Assembly (NCBI RefSeq): GCF_000226115.1
Contig: NC_016458.1
Location: 1,922,001 to 1,986,000, forward strand
DNA: 64,000 nt
Source of the DNA: Thermothielavioides terrestris NRRL 8126
Lineage: Eukaryota; Ascomycota; Sordariomycetes; Sordariales; Chaetomiaceae
Reading direction: 5' to 3'
Part shown: positions 23,803 through 34,683 of the stretch, one piece after another
How positions within the stretch are numbered: the stretch's first letter is position 1
Layout of the letters: every line of letters starts with the position of its first letter
Position numbers and translations under genes: made by a program
The notes under the pieces: model-generated
The model's database searches: none
Told to the model about the DNA's origin: nothing
The model's input: the letters and a program-made list of their open reading frames with translations, nothing else

Positions 23803-25334
23803 GCCGTCCGTTTCCCCGTTGTGTGTTCTGTGCTGTGTGCTACGAGGAGCTTCAAGTTCCGAACCGGACAATGCGACAATGTAATGAAGGCAGTGCGTGA
23901 GGTAGGTAGATGGGCTGGCAGCTCGAGACGCTTGAGGACTGCTTACCTGGAGCACGGTCCGGAACAGACATGGTGTCTGGTTAACCGGCCGGGGCAGGAG
24001 AAGGCCGCCGTTGAGAGGAATTGAACTGGTAGGTAAGGCACGTATGGGGTCACAGCGCAGCGCAACGGGCGCGGCCGAGGAAAGGTCGAGGGAGCTTGCG
24101 GCTTAGGATCCCTGGCCTTGAGTGCCTGGCGTTGGAATGCCCGGGTATGGAAACAGCGGCTCTGCGTCGGCCCCCGTCGCCTCTGTGCCAGGCGCGGTAG
24201 CAGGGCGGGACTTCAGTACTGAGTGCGTACCACCTTCTGCGACAGACCGATGACCGGGATCGTGTTCAAGGGCCGTCCAACTCCCCGCGTTCCATCTAAC
24301 TAAAATACGTACGGCAGGTAGACCGGCGAGACCCAAGGGAGGTGAGATGCAGTAGATGGGAGGTGCAGCCTTTGCAGGCGATCAGAAGCTCGACTAGCCA
24401 GATATCGGACGAGGGGTCATTCTTGGCCGTGCACAGTAGCAAAAATGCGGTTGGTTCCTGGTCTTGTGTGCAGCACCGTTGGGTCGCAGGATGGAAGGGA
24501 TGCGATGGCTTTCGTGTTTCGGCCATTCCAGCCGCCCATCATGACGTTACCAGGTGGGGCGGCGCTGCGGCCGGTAGCGAACTGATAACGTTTCCTGTCA
24601 GTGCGGCGGCCCAGCTTGCTCCCTGCTGCCCAAGCATGTGGTACGCCAAGCTCTCTTGGCACCGTCCACAGGTAGCATTCAACGTTTACGGCACGGCATA
24701 CTCTGTGCTGTGTAGTGTATTTCGCACAAGAAACGAAGAAAAAAAGGGGGAAGAAAGACATAAAGGGAGAAGACAGGGAAAGGAGAAGAAGAGTGAGATG
24801 GGTAAAGTGTTATGGCTGCCTTTCGGTGCTAGGTGTCGCAGGATTACCCTCTGCTGATTAGCCGTAACCTTTCGCTTAGAGGTCGAGGATGGAAGCCATC
24901 TACGGCGTTGGGAACCAACTCCGCTCCCTTAAAGTGAAGCCCAGCTCCCTGCAGGGCACCAACCACCTAGCCCAGCGATCGCCTGAATCGACCAATTGCT
25001 CAGTCATTGTTCGAGCTTACTTGGTAACTAAGGTGACCAGCCTGCGGAGCTCAGACCCATTGTAGCGCCTCTCTCTGCCCTTTTGACCCCGCCTCCCTGG
25101 TACATACCTTTCCTTCAGTGTTTTACGCCTTGACCATACGCCCGCCAGTACCCCTGAGTTTGCTCCTGCAATGTTCACACAAAGGACACAAAATAAGATA
25201 CAACGGGGCCCGAAAAACAAAAGGACGCCCTCAGATGGAGGCAGGCCACCGCAAATTCCGAACCCGCTCCCCTTGGCGCCGGCCCTTTCCTCCCCGCGGC
25301 GGTAATCTCCTCCCAAGTCGCACACTCACCAGCC
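23803..25334. other. Intergenic region between DGAT2 and the C2H2 regulator
   Basis: Promoter or leader of DGAT2 (possible extra first exon near 23946-23971) and downstream region of the minus-strand regulator. The plus strand has an A/G-rich stretch at about 24728-24798 (aagaagaaaaaaaggggga and following). No gene supported. Confidence 0.45.
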
Positions 25335-27010
25335 CTACGGCTGAGCGACGCCCGAATCAGCTGGAGAATCCTCCTGCTGTGGACCGGCGAGCTGCTGCCG
25401 CAATGCCGCAACCTCGGCCGCCAGCGCGGCGATGTGCTGGTCGTGCGCCTCGAGCTTCTCAACCAGTTGAGCCCTGCTTCTCGCATCGGCTTCCACCTGA
25501 CTCGTGAGCCTGTTGACCGCCCCTTCCAGATGTTGAAAGTAGGCCCACAGAGCCGGGCCCGGTTCTGTAACGCCGTTGTTCTCCGGGCCCTGGGGCGGAG
25601 CACCGCCGCTTGCTGCACCGCCGCGGCCGCGCGTCGCCGCTGGCTGACCTGGCGCGGCGTTGCCTTGGGTCGCGTCTCGGTCAGCGGGAGGATACTGAGA
25701 GAGCCAGGCTTGCTTGGCCGCTGGTGACATACCATGCGAAGGTAGAGCTGCCCCGGCAGCGCCTTGCTGCTGCTCGTTTGCCGGCCGCGGCTGACCTGCT
25801 GCGTTCGCCGAAGCTGCGCCCGGACTCAGCGGCTTCGGGCTCTCCGTCATGCCGCTCTGCGAGTACATGGACGAGCTGCCCGCGCTCAGCGGTATCGACG
25901 ATATGCTTGTGTGTGGTGTGTGGCTGCTGGGGACACTCGGCGACGTGTTCGAGCTTGATGCTCCGCGGTCGACGTTAGGCGGGTACAAGCCGCCGGAGGC
26001 ACCGGGCCGAGCACCAGCTGGCGGGTACGTGTTTGAATGGCCCGCCATGTAGCCTTCCGCCCCGGCTTGCCCACCGACATGCTGCGTCTTGATGCTCGGC
26101 ATGCTCAACCGCCGCCGCTCTTCTTCCGACATGTCGGATCCAACGCCGCCCTCGTACAGCTCAGCCGACATGGCAGAGCTGTCCGCCGCAGCATTGGCCC
26201 CGTCGTAGCCGTCCTTGAGGGAGAAGGAGCCCATGGTCTGTCTTCTGCCTGCGCAGCCGCCCGCTCCTTTACTGTGTCTCGCCAGCGCATCGCCGCGGGC
26301 AAATTTCCTATCGCAGCTCGGGCACACGTGCGGCTTCTCACCCGTATGCAGCTTGCTGTGGCGCTTCAAGTCGTGAAGCCGGCGGAAGCGCATCTGGCAC
26401 GACTGGCACACGTAGGGCTTCTCCTGGCTATGCGTGAGAAGGTGGCTCTTGAGGTTATGATGGCGCGTGAACTCGGTTTCGCAGTACGGGCACTTGTGTT
26501 TTTTGTTCGAGCTGGGCGAACTAGGTGGGAGATCGACGGTTGGTGTCTGTGGGTTCGGTATCGGCATGCTCATCATCCGCTGGGGAGGCCCCGGCGCCGG
26601 CATGGTTCCTGGGTACGAGAGGGAAGTCGCCGTCTTGTCTTCCATCTGCGCCTCGGGCTGCTGCCCGTACGCATTTTCACCATTGTGCGGGTCAACATCC
26701 ATGGCATTGGGACTGTCAGCCCCTTGTCGTTCTCCGTCTTCTAGGCTCGCAGCGCTTGTGCCGCTCTGCGGACTAACATCCTGCAGATCATCGGCAGCGA
26801 CGTGTTCCGTAGGGATGTGAACGGAGCTGAGAGCTCTCGCTGCGGCAGCGGCAGCGGCCTCGGCTTCCGATTGTCCCGTGTCTGACGGCGCATCTCGGGG
26901 TTGGTTCACGTCTGCGGCGACGCCCGACATCAGGTCGTCAAGGGCCTTTTGGGCCGATACTTGGTGTTCACTGTGTTCCAGCTCGGGCAGCAGCTGTTCC
27001 TGTTGCTGCT

Positions 27011-27041
<31 letters not shown>

Positions 27042-27353
27042 CTGCAATTCGTCTTTACCGCTCGCTCCGTCTCCGACAGCCCCATCGGTCGAGGGCTGAT
27101 GCGAGTGCCGCGCAAACCCGACCAGACGGGCAATCTTGGACGGCGATATGTCGCCACCGGGAACCAGCGAATCTTGTGAGGTGGGTGTCGTCTCTCGCGC
27201 ACGCTTCAGCGACTTCTGTCGGGTTAAGTCACCAACGGGCGCGAAGGGAGCCGAAACAGGCTGCGGCACGGTTGAGGTCGACGGCGCGCGCGGAGCTTCT
27301 GCGGCGGTGGGGCCCCGGTCCGAGTCCATGGCGTCAGAAATGGGCGAGGACAA
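25335..27353 (-). CDS. C2H2 zinc-finger transcription factor, Egr2-like, with polyQ and coiled coil
   Basis: Single exon, 672 residues. Three consecutive fingers at about residues 288-308 (CPYCETEFTRHHNLKSHLLTH), 316-336 (CQSCQMRFRRLHDLKRH..H) and 344-367 (CPSCDRKFARGDALARH..C); the last uses H-X6-C, so it is a C2HC variant. TGEKP-type linkers join them. The fingers resemble the proteins annotated as Egr2-type C2H2 factors in Aspergillus; that name is from memory and the biological role is not established. The N-terminal half is disordered with a glutamine tract at 104-119 (broken by PP) and an alanine run near 165-172; the middle is Ser/Gly/Pro-rich; the C-terminus (about 612-658, HLEGAVNRLTSQVEADARSR then EKLEAHDQHIAALAAEVAAL) is a good coiled coil and probable dimerisation helix. 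A nuclear DNA-binding regulator is a safe reading. Confidence 0.86.
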
Positions 27354-30300
27354 GGTGGAACAGAGGCGCTCAAGCCGGAGACCCTATTCCCAGGCCGCTG
27401 GATACGAGTTCCGCCGGGTTTGCAGCGTCACCGGCCGCACTCTCGCATCTCAAGGGTGATGGTGGTGCTCGAGGCTTGATGTGTGGCTGGAGATCGTGGC
27501 GAGAGCTCTCGGAAAGCAAAGCAGACGGGATGGCTTTTACGCAGCGCCTCGGCAGCGTCGAGGCGGCCCGGAAGGTGGGTAATTGGTTGACGGAAATTTA
27601 TCGACTCGGGTCGGACTGCTGTCCACGATGCAGGCAGTCGCCGTGTCGCAGGAGAACGCGGTTCAAGGCAGTGATGGTGGGGAGATGGTAGGTAACTCCG
27701 CAGATAGGTCAGGCTGGTGGGCGTGAGTTGGAGGGAGGGAAGGCTGTGAGCGAGCGAGAAATGTGGGCGCAGCAGCTGGCAAGCCTCCTCCGAGACCCAC
27801 CCACTCCTCTGCCACCGAGTGCCAGACGGCCGAGGGCGCCAAGGCGCTGCCCGAGGCACTTCAGGTTAGTGTAACACTCCTTCAGCACGTCCAAGCTTCA
27901 CTGCCATGCTTGGCTGGTCCAGCCTCGTGGCGCGAACTTGTTTTCGACGGTCAAACCAGCGCCGCTTCACTTTTCCTATCTTGGTTACTGCTTATCGAAC
28001 GGATTTTCAGCTCTCTCAGGTGCAGGCTGCGAGGTCACCACAAGAACGAGACGTGAACGCTTGGTGCTATGGAGATAACCCCATGCAACGTAGATCAAGA
28101 ATCCGTACTTCTCGAGTTGCTTGGTTTCCCGGGCTCCTTGGAAAGAGCCGCCGGACTGGGCTCACAACGCAAGTCTGCCACCAAGGTCTCCGTCTCTGAC
28201 CGACTGCCGCCCAACTCAAGTAGCTCGATGGATGTATCTGCGCACTTCAGCTGTCGTCTGGGAAAATGACTGGGGCGGAACATTGGACCTTCAAAACCAT
28301 CAAGAGAGTTGGGTCAGTTAAGCAGCATCCCGCTCTAAACTGTTGGATGAGCAGCAAAGGTCCCACCCTACTCACAGCACGTTACCGCAGTATGGTTCCG
28401 CAAACCGTCGGGGCGGGTAACTCAGGTAGGTATGTGAATATCTAGGTAATTACCTACACAGATGGCTTTGTCGTGACAACCGACCAACTGACGTGCGAGT
28501 CAGGGTTACCTGTGCGGGCGACATCGCGGTATGAGGCTGTGCCTAATGTGGAGAATCGGTCTCGAAAATCTACTGTGTAAGTCCGCCTACTCGGTTCAGA
28601 TATCTGAGAGACTCATTGGCGTCGGTGAGATATTGGCCGGCCAGGTGGAGGACACCGGGTCGATGCCGTTGCGCGGCGAATCCTCGTTTGGCGGCATGCC
28701 AACAACAAAGGCAAGGCAAGACCAAGGGGAAGATGTTTGAGATACTGATACATCCTTGCGACCAACCGTGAAAACAGTTGCAAGCCGCTTCCGGTTGCAG
28801 AGCGGGAGGCCCCACATGAGATAGCAGCAATGTTTGAGTCAACCATCGGCCATACGCTGTGCCTGCTTCAGCCTCTTAGCTAGACTTCACCACCTCACGC
28901 AGGCCTGTTACGTGTTGCGAGAATGCAGCCAACGGCCCCCACTGGCATTCTAAACTTGGAACACTCGGATGCTGTGGGTTAACTACCGGCGCCCCAGCCA
29001 GTCTCTTTGAAACGTCAAATCTGCATCGGTGACCAGACGGGCGCCTTCGGGGTGATTTTTTATTAGACTGAATGTTGGCCTACTACCTATGTACGGAAGT
29101 ACATATACGCATGTAAGTAAGTCGTCTTGCTCGATAACTAACCCGGACTTCATGCGCTGTCTCGTGGCGGTCTTGATGTGAGATCTACGGAGAGTGTAGG
29201 TACTTGAAAAAACACGGAGAGTCCGTCATTAGACGGGCAGTACAGCGTACCATGCAAAGAACGGAGTACTTCCGTAGTTGCCGTCTACACTAAATCCTGC
29301 TTCAAGTTGCCACCTCCTTGGCTACTTCACGAGGTAGCATGGCTCTCTGGCTGGCGAGATGTGCGTTCATCACCGGTTCCGGCAGAATCGCTTCCAGATT
29401 TTCGTTCTGATTGCGGCAAATTGGCGGTCCGCGGATCTCTGTGTCGACGCCTGGAAACTGTTCGGAAATCACTCCTCCCTTCTCGCGGGAGAAAAAAAAG
29501 GAGAGAGAGAGCGGGAGCGAGAGAGAGAGCGAATGAGAGAATGGGGGGAGGGGAGAGAGAGGGACAAAGGGAGGGTGAGAGGGAGAAAGGGGAAAAAAGA
29601 GAGAGAAAGAGGCCAAAGAAGCGCAAAAGAGTTGTGAATTCAGGCCGAGGAGATGCACCTTTTCTGCATTTCCGCCCATGCCTGTGCTCCCGCACTTCGA
29701 CTGTGCAACTCACATTCGCATGATTTCGAGTCAGCATCCACTTGGAGGACGAAGGCTGGACTCTTGGGTGCCAAGTGAACTGAGGGCCACGACTGCTAAT
29801 TATCCCTGAATTGATCTAGTCAGGCACCAGGTGGGACGACGCAGGGTGCCTCATCGTGCGCTGACGACTTCCACGTGGAGTCGCTGAGGCGGCCATCTGT
29901 CAATCAGAGCAGCCAGCGCAAAACGCCGTTGTCAACGTCGAATTTCATGGTGATCGCCGGCCCAACCTCCCCTTACTGTGCACTGTGTACGTTAGTGGGC
30001 CTTCACATATACTACACTAATATCCTTGCAGAACGGCACTTACACTATTCCGTACTGTGGATGGGATACGCGGCATAGACTACGTTAGGTAGGGAGAGTA
30101 CTGCTACTACGGGTGTTCCTGGTCGAGCAGGAAGCCCTTCTGGATGATCTCACATGTCCATCCTTCTTGGATTGATCTGTCAGTGTTTACGCCCTCGCCC
30201 CAAGAATCGTTTTTGCTGGCTTCTCGGCGAATAGAGCCTTGGAAGCGGGGGAAGGCCAATTAAATCTCATATATCTGTACTGCACATCCGTACTGTGTTC

Positions 30301-30488
30301 GGCCGCAATGCGTAGACACAGTTGGATGGGGGATGGGAGGGTTTTCTTTCTGAGACACGCCCCTGAGAGGGCCATCCCTGCCAGCGGTACCTGCAGGTAC
30401 GGAATAGCCGCCCCCCCAATCGTCTCGCACCCCTTTGCAGAAAGACGCAATCTCGCCAAAGCAGCGTCGCCCCTGGGTCGTGGTTATA
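27354..30488. other. Long intergenic region upstream of the C2H2 regulator
   Basis: The first several hundred bases are the promoter of the minus-strand regulator. Beyond that only short frames occur. A palindromic ctaggtaattacctac lies at about 28443-28458. A long purine tract at 29488-29611 is listed separately. No gene supported between 27900 and 30488. Confidence 0.5.
29488..29611 (+). repeat. Polypurine (GA-rich) tract of about 120 nt
   Basis: From gagaaaaaaaaggaga to agagagaaagagg nearly every base on the plus strand is A or G, with only a few isolated C or T. It consists of imperfect gaga, ggga and gggg units. Such mirror-like purine runs can form triplex DNA and act as promoter elements; no adjacent gene is evident. 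Confidence 0.85.
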
Positions 30489-30663
30489 GAGGTCCCGCCA
30501 AGACTAATTTCGGAGGTTGCCGCTTACAAGTATTTACAATCGCCACGGGGTAAGCGGGGCCGCGACGACTTAGAGCAACATCGACAATGCACAATCTCAA
30601 AGACTCGTAGCAACAACTTCACTAAACCTCAACCAAATCGAAAAAAAAGAAAACGAAGTTAAC

Positions 30664-30712
30664 CCGCACCCTAACCTTGACCCTCACCCTAACCTTAACC
30701 CGAATCCTAACC
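30664..30712 (+). repeat. Degenerate telomere-like CCCTAA array inside the MITE
   Basis: About eight imperfect 6-bp units such as accctaacc, ttgaccctc, accctaacct and taacccgaatcctaacc. The fungal telomere repeat is TTAGGG/CCCTAA, so this is an interstitial, decayed relative or a chance-rich simple repeat. One more aacct/taaccc pair occurs at 30751-30770. Confidence 0.75.
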
Positions 30713-30713
30713 A

Positions 30714-30738
30714 GCGGGGGGCTAGCGTCGCCCCCCGC
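30714..30738. repeat. GC hairpin with 9-bp perfect stem
   Basis: GCGGGGGGC at 30714-30722 and its exact reverse complement GCCCCCCGC at 30730-30738 are separated by a 7-base loop (tagcgtc). It sits directly after the telomere-like units inside the MITE. Confidence 0.85.
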
Positions 30739-30866
30739 ACCCCCGGCGAACTAACCTATGGCTAACCCGTGGCGATAGTGCAAACCCCTTGGCGGTCTTA
30801 GCGGGGTACTGACGCTGTAAAAACATTGCCGACAATTGGCCGAAATTAGTCTTGGCGGGACCTCTA

Positions 30867-31404
30867 CAGGACACTCCTGGTTTGTTTGTTAGTTTGGTTC
30901 TTGCCCCCACTTTTTGACAGGGGCCTACAGCCAACCAAACTCGGCCTTTTTACCCACCTGTTTAGTTCCTAGCTCTGGCACTGCATTCCACCAAACCATC
31001 AAAAAAGCATCACCACCATCAAAACCATCAAATCCTTCAAAATCGGCCAGGGCAGCCAAATCAGCCAAATCAGCCAGATCAGCCAGATCAGCCAGGTGGG
31101 CAGTTCAGCTTTACTATCCTAGCCGGCCAACCGTCGAGGCATTGAAGGAAGCTATTTTGCAGGCGTGGAATGCGGTGCCCTCTGACTATCTGTTGCGGTT
31201 GGTTCATTCCATGCCAAGGCGGCTGGCGCAGGTGTTGAGATTCGGAGGGGTACACGAGGTACTGAGATTGACCTGTTTCGCTTCTGTTTTTCTATGGAAG
31301 ATTAAGTACTGTACAGTTTTTGCAATCCATTGTTGATTGGCTTTCAAACCCTTGTTGTGGCCCACCGTAAGTACCAAACTAACAAACAAACCAGGGGGCG
31401 ACTG
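30867..31404 (+). mobile_element. Internally deleted Tc1/mariner element
   Basis: Terminal inverted repeats of 32 bp: left 30867-30898 starts CAGGACACTC, right 31404-31373 (complement) starts CAGTCGCCCC; the inner 23 bases (CTGGTTTGTTTGTTAGTTTG core) match exactly. TA dinucleotides flank at 30865-30866 and 31405-31406. CAGT termini and TA duplication are typical of Tc1/mariner. Only the tail of a transposase remains (see next entry). The left TA is the same dinucleotide that ends the neighbouring MITE, so one of the two inserted at the other's edge. Confidence 0.87.
31108..31336 (+). pseudogene. C-terminal remnant of a Tc1/mariner transposase
   Basis: The frame reads RPTVEALKEAILQAWNAVP then SDYLLRLVHSMPRRLAQVLR and a divergent tail to a stop at 31336. 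The pattern LKEAIxxAWxxxP..xxLxxSMPRRxxxV is the conserved end of Tc1-like DDE transposases, and it lies correctly oriented next to the right inverted repeat. The DDE catalytic core and DNA-binding N-terminus are absent, so it cannot be active. Upstream in the same frame is a short tandem repeat (atcagccaga units, 31045-31095) encoding Ser/Ala/Lys-rich sequence that replaced or derives from the lost part. Confidence 0.82.
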
Positions 31405-32040
31405 TATAACCTCCAGCCGCCCCTGGCCACTGCCCTGTTCTTGGCAAGGCCCTGGGGTCCCATCCCGGACGGCGCTCATTTCGCTCCTTTTCCTTTGCGT
31501 TGCCTCTCATTCATCGCACCCTCCACCCATTTTGAGAGGCTCCCCAATCTCCCTCCAGTTCATCACTCTCTTGAACTGCAGGTCGCTCGTTTTCCTCGTC
31601 CTCGACGCCGCTTCCCCGCTTGCAACGAGACTTCCATCCAACAGAGAGTCTTGAACCGACTCTCTCTCACATTCCTTTGGAACTGCCAACCAGCAATAAC
31701 AGTTTTACCCCGGGGTTAGGGTGCGATTCCGTGCAAAGGGCCCGGGCGTCTCCTTCGATTTATCCACCCTCCCGTTCCATCAACAGGTGAGCTCCCCGGT
31801 CGACGGTCAGGGCAACAGCAGGGAGCCAAGGCTGGTTGCGCCCGCTTGACGGGCCAGCAACAGATCTTCACGCGGCGGTGCCTGATCTGCGCGGGTGGCC
31901 AGACTGACGGGCAGGTGGGCAGCTCTTGCTGATCGGTTTCGAAACCAGAGGGGAGGTGGACTCGCGACTGGCGGAGCCGGTTCGAACATTGACGCGAACG
32001 ACCCTCTCGATCGACTGCTGCGCTCCAAAAGATCGGTAAG
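31405..32040 (+). promoter_or_regulatory. Promoter region of the SUN-family gene
   Basis: About 630 bp between the Tc1 relic and the SUN start codon. CT-rich stretches (31490-31570, for example ctccccaatctccctccag) are typical of strongly expressed fungal genes; no clear TATA box was seen. The transposon end lies close enough to have brought or disturbed upstream elements. Confidence 0.4.
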
Positions 32041-33309
32041 ATGAAGGGAATCATCAAGAGTGCCGTGGCGGCCGCCGTCGTTGTCGGCGTCGCCGCCCAA
32101 CCTCACAATCATGGCCACCGCCATCTCCACGCCAAGAACCATGCCCGTTCTCCTGTCGAGAAGCGCGATACCGTGATCGTCACCAAAGTTGTCGAGGGCC
32201 CCACTGTGGTCGTGTATGAGTTGGACGGCCAGCGGGTCGATGCTGCGCAGGCGGAAGACGGCATCTCGAAGGGTCTGTATGTCGTCATGGGCTCGTCGCA
32301 GCCCACTTTCAGCGCCCCTCCTCCAGCCGTGACCACCTCGAAGGCCAGCACCGACCTCGGCGGCGAGTTCTTCGAGAAGGCGACGACCACGACCAGCACG
32401 TCGACTACGCCGACGACCACGTCGACCCCTACACCGAAGAAGTCGACCTCGGCCGCGCCGCAACCCGTGGCCACCGGCATCAATGTGGACTTCCCCAGCG
32501 GCAAGGTGAAGTGCGACAAAGTGCCGACCGAGTATGGCGCCATCGAGGTCCCCTGGGTTGGCACCAACGGCTGGACGACGCTCGCCAACATCGGCACGTG
32601 GATCAAAGGCGTCGCGATCAGCAAGATCGAGTCCCCGACCTCGGGAACTTGCGAGCCTAACATGATGTGCTCGTACGCCTGCCCGCCGGGCTACGAGAAG
32701 TCGCAGTGGCCCGAGGAGCAGGGCGCTAGTGGCCAGTCCGTCGGCGGGTTGTGGTGCAACGCGGACGGGTACCTGGAGCTGACCCGACCCTCCCACCCCA
32801 AGATCTGCGAGCCGGGTGCTGGTGGCGTGTACGTCCGGAACGAGCTCTCGGGCAACGCGGCCGTGTGCCGGACTGACTACCCTGGCAACGAGGCCATGGT
32901 GATTCCGCTCGACACGTCGCCGGGCAACACGTACCCCCTGACCAACCCGGATTCCTCGACGTACTACGTGTGGGAGGGCAAGCCGACGACTGCTCAGTAC
33001 TATGTCAACAACATGGGCGTTGCGGTCGAGGATGCCTGCGTCTGGAACAGCGGCCCGTACCCGACGTCGGCCGGCAACTGGGCTCCGACCAACATCGGTG
33101 TGGGCAAGAGCAGCGACGGCATCACTTACATCTCCATCTTCCCCAACTCGCCCACCAGCACCGCCGTCCTCAACTTCGATATCGAGATCACGGGCGATAT
33201 CTCGGGCACGTGCTCCCTCAAGAAGGGCGTGTACTCGGGCAACAACGGCTGCACGGTGCGTACAACCCCGGCCGGGTGCGGTTTCTTGTGGACGCTCAAG
33301 GCGTACTAA
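32041..33309 (+). CDS. SUN-family cell wall protein (GH132)
   Basis: Single exon, 422 residues. An N-terminal signal peptide (MKGIIKSAVAAAVVVGVAAQ) is followed by a His-rich stretch and a Kex2-like cleavage site VEKR at about residues 39-42. A Thr/Ser/Pro-rich linker (residues about 110-145, TTTTSTSTTPTTTSTP) is probably O-mannosylated. The SUN domain follows, beginning around FPSGKVKCDKVPTEYGAIEV, with CEPNMMCSYACPPGYEKSQWP (the Cys pattern of the SIM1/UTH1/NCA3/SUN4 family), GGLWCNADGYLELTR and a C-terminal CSLKKGVYSGNNGC. Family members are secreted or wall-bound and act on beta-1,3-glucan in septation and wall remodelling; beta-glucosidase labels in databases rest on little biochemistry. 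Start chosen because the signal peptide begins exactly there. Confidence 0.93.
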   Translation: MKGIIKSAVAAAVVVGVAAQPHNHGHRHLHAKNHARSPVEKRDTVIVTKVVEGPTVVVYELDGQRVDAAQAEDGISKGLYVVMGSSQPTFSAPPPAVTTSKASTDLGGEFFEKATTTTSTSTTPTTTSTPTPKKSTSAAPQPVATGINVDFPSGKVKCDKVPTEYGAIEVPWVGTNGWTTLANIGTWIKGVAISKIESPTSGTCEPNMMCSYACPPGYEKSQWPEEQGASGQSVGGLWCNADGYLELTRPSHPKICEPGAGGVYVRNELSGNAAVCRTDYPGNEAMVIPLDTSPGNTYPLTNPDSSTYYVWEGKPTTAQYYVNNMGVAVEDACVWNSGPYPTSAGNWAPTNIGVGKSSDGITYISIFPNSPTSTAVLNFDIEITGDISGTCSLKKGVYSGNNGCTVRTTPAGCGFLWTLKAY

Positions 33310-34683
33310 CGGCGTACTAGGTCGGGATGAAGCCAGGCGGCACAGCCACCATCGTGTTCAAGAACAGCTCTTGATCGTTGAAGGACGGCCTTGGCGGCGG
33401 CGGCGGTGGCAATGGATGCTGTGTCCTTTTTCCTTCTTCATCGCTGCTGGCCCACGGTGACGGCCAGTGCTGGTTCGATAGGTGCTTTGTTAATGGCCTT
33501 CTGAGCTGCTGCTGTTCTTCCCGTAGGCAGTGAGAAGGGTTGGTGGATTTAGTCGCATAGGTATTTCTTTTTCCCTTAGTGTGCGAAATGTCTATATCTG
33601 CAGTTTCGTAAAGGAGATGCTGGGTTGCCGTTGCGTTATATATACCACCTGAGTCGCATTTCGCTCTGCAGGATTCGCGGTTGGAGTCCGAGGCAACGGG
33701 ACCAGCGCTAGTTATCACGGATGGACGACCGCAAATGCGAGGAAGATTCTGTTTCCGAGTGCGAGCTCACGGGGGGCGGGGCCGTTGATTACGGAGATCG
33801 CTTCCCGGCCTTTTCTTGCATCTAGATGCTGATGGCTTCGCGTCGATATTCATCTTTTTCTCGTCTCTCTTGGCGTCTTGGGAATCTGAATTATGCGTTG
33901 ACAGGAGCTCACCGTCTCCACCTGCCGTTGCGAGTGGTTGATGTGTCGTTGGCGGTTCTGACTGCTGTTCTGAGGTCTTGAGGGACGAGGGCGCGCAGCA
34001 ATCTTGTATAACAGGTATCTGTGCTGACGAAATACATTTTGGTGTCTGAGCTCGGAATGAACTACCTTCAGGTATGGACCAAAACTCCATTTGTTTCAGC
34101 GTTTTCTAGAGGGCCGGAATTGTGCAAGGTGTGTTTCATGTGTCCTGAAGTGGTTCATTCACAGAAAGACCGACTTACCTTGTGTACTGCGGCCAGTGTT
34201 GGGCCCCTGCTTACTGCCTTCCTGACCTCTGTACTGTTACAGTACGTAATAAACGACCTTACCGATCCGACATCTCCACTAACTAACGTTAGCTCTTAGC
34301 CGGCTGCCTGCTGCGATTGGCGAGCCGCGTCTCAGCTTGCGACGCCACGCCGCCGACCGTCTTGAATAAGACAGCTTTCGAGATTCCCGTCCGCGACCTC
34401 ACTTCTCGCGCCCAAGTTTCCCTGTCCATCAGCACGGCCGGACTGACTCTTCGGCATCCCCAAACCGATAGCATTTTAGCTACGCATTTGGCAGCAACAG
34501 CGACGTCTCTGCCGCAGGACTCTCACGTTACTGGAGGGTCGCGCTCTTCCGACGCCGGTTTCGAGTCGCCCGAGACACGACACGCTCTTCCTCTTCGCTG
34601 TTTCCCGCAGAACCCCCGCTTGTTTGGTCCCCTGATTCTTCGTAGCTCTCCTTGATGAGCGCCCGACTCTCCATCCGCGCACC
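33310..34683. other. Intergenic region, SUN gene to Vps10
   Basis: 3' region of the SUN gene and promoter of the Vps10 gene. No coding frame with family motifs. Short tagtgtac/gtactg words recur (for example 34226-34246). A taacgttag palindrome lies at 34282-34290. Confidence 0.45.

Larger units (their letters stand above)
30489..30864. mobile_element. 376-bp MITE with perfect 25-bp inverted repeats and TA target duplication
   Basis: The ends 30489-30513 and 30840-30864 are perfect inverted copies starting GAGGTCCCGCC and ending TTTCGG. TA dinucleotides flank both sides (30487-30488 and 30865-30866), the signature of Tc1/mariner or Fot1/pogo transposition. There is no coding capacity, so it would move in trans. 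Inside are degenerate telomere-like repeats (30664-30712) and a GC hairpin (30714-30738). Confidence 0.85.

Noticed and set aside
31978..31991. ggttcga T-arm-like word suggesting a tRNA
   Set aside because: No acceptor stem or anticodon arm could be folded upstream; it lies in the SUN promoter. Similar words elsewhere also failed.
31807..32796. 329-codon minus-strand frame opposite the SUN gene
   Set aside because: Shadow; the plus strand carries the signal peptide and Cys pattern of the SUN family.
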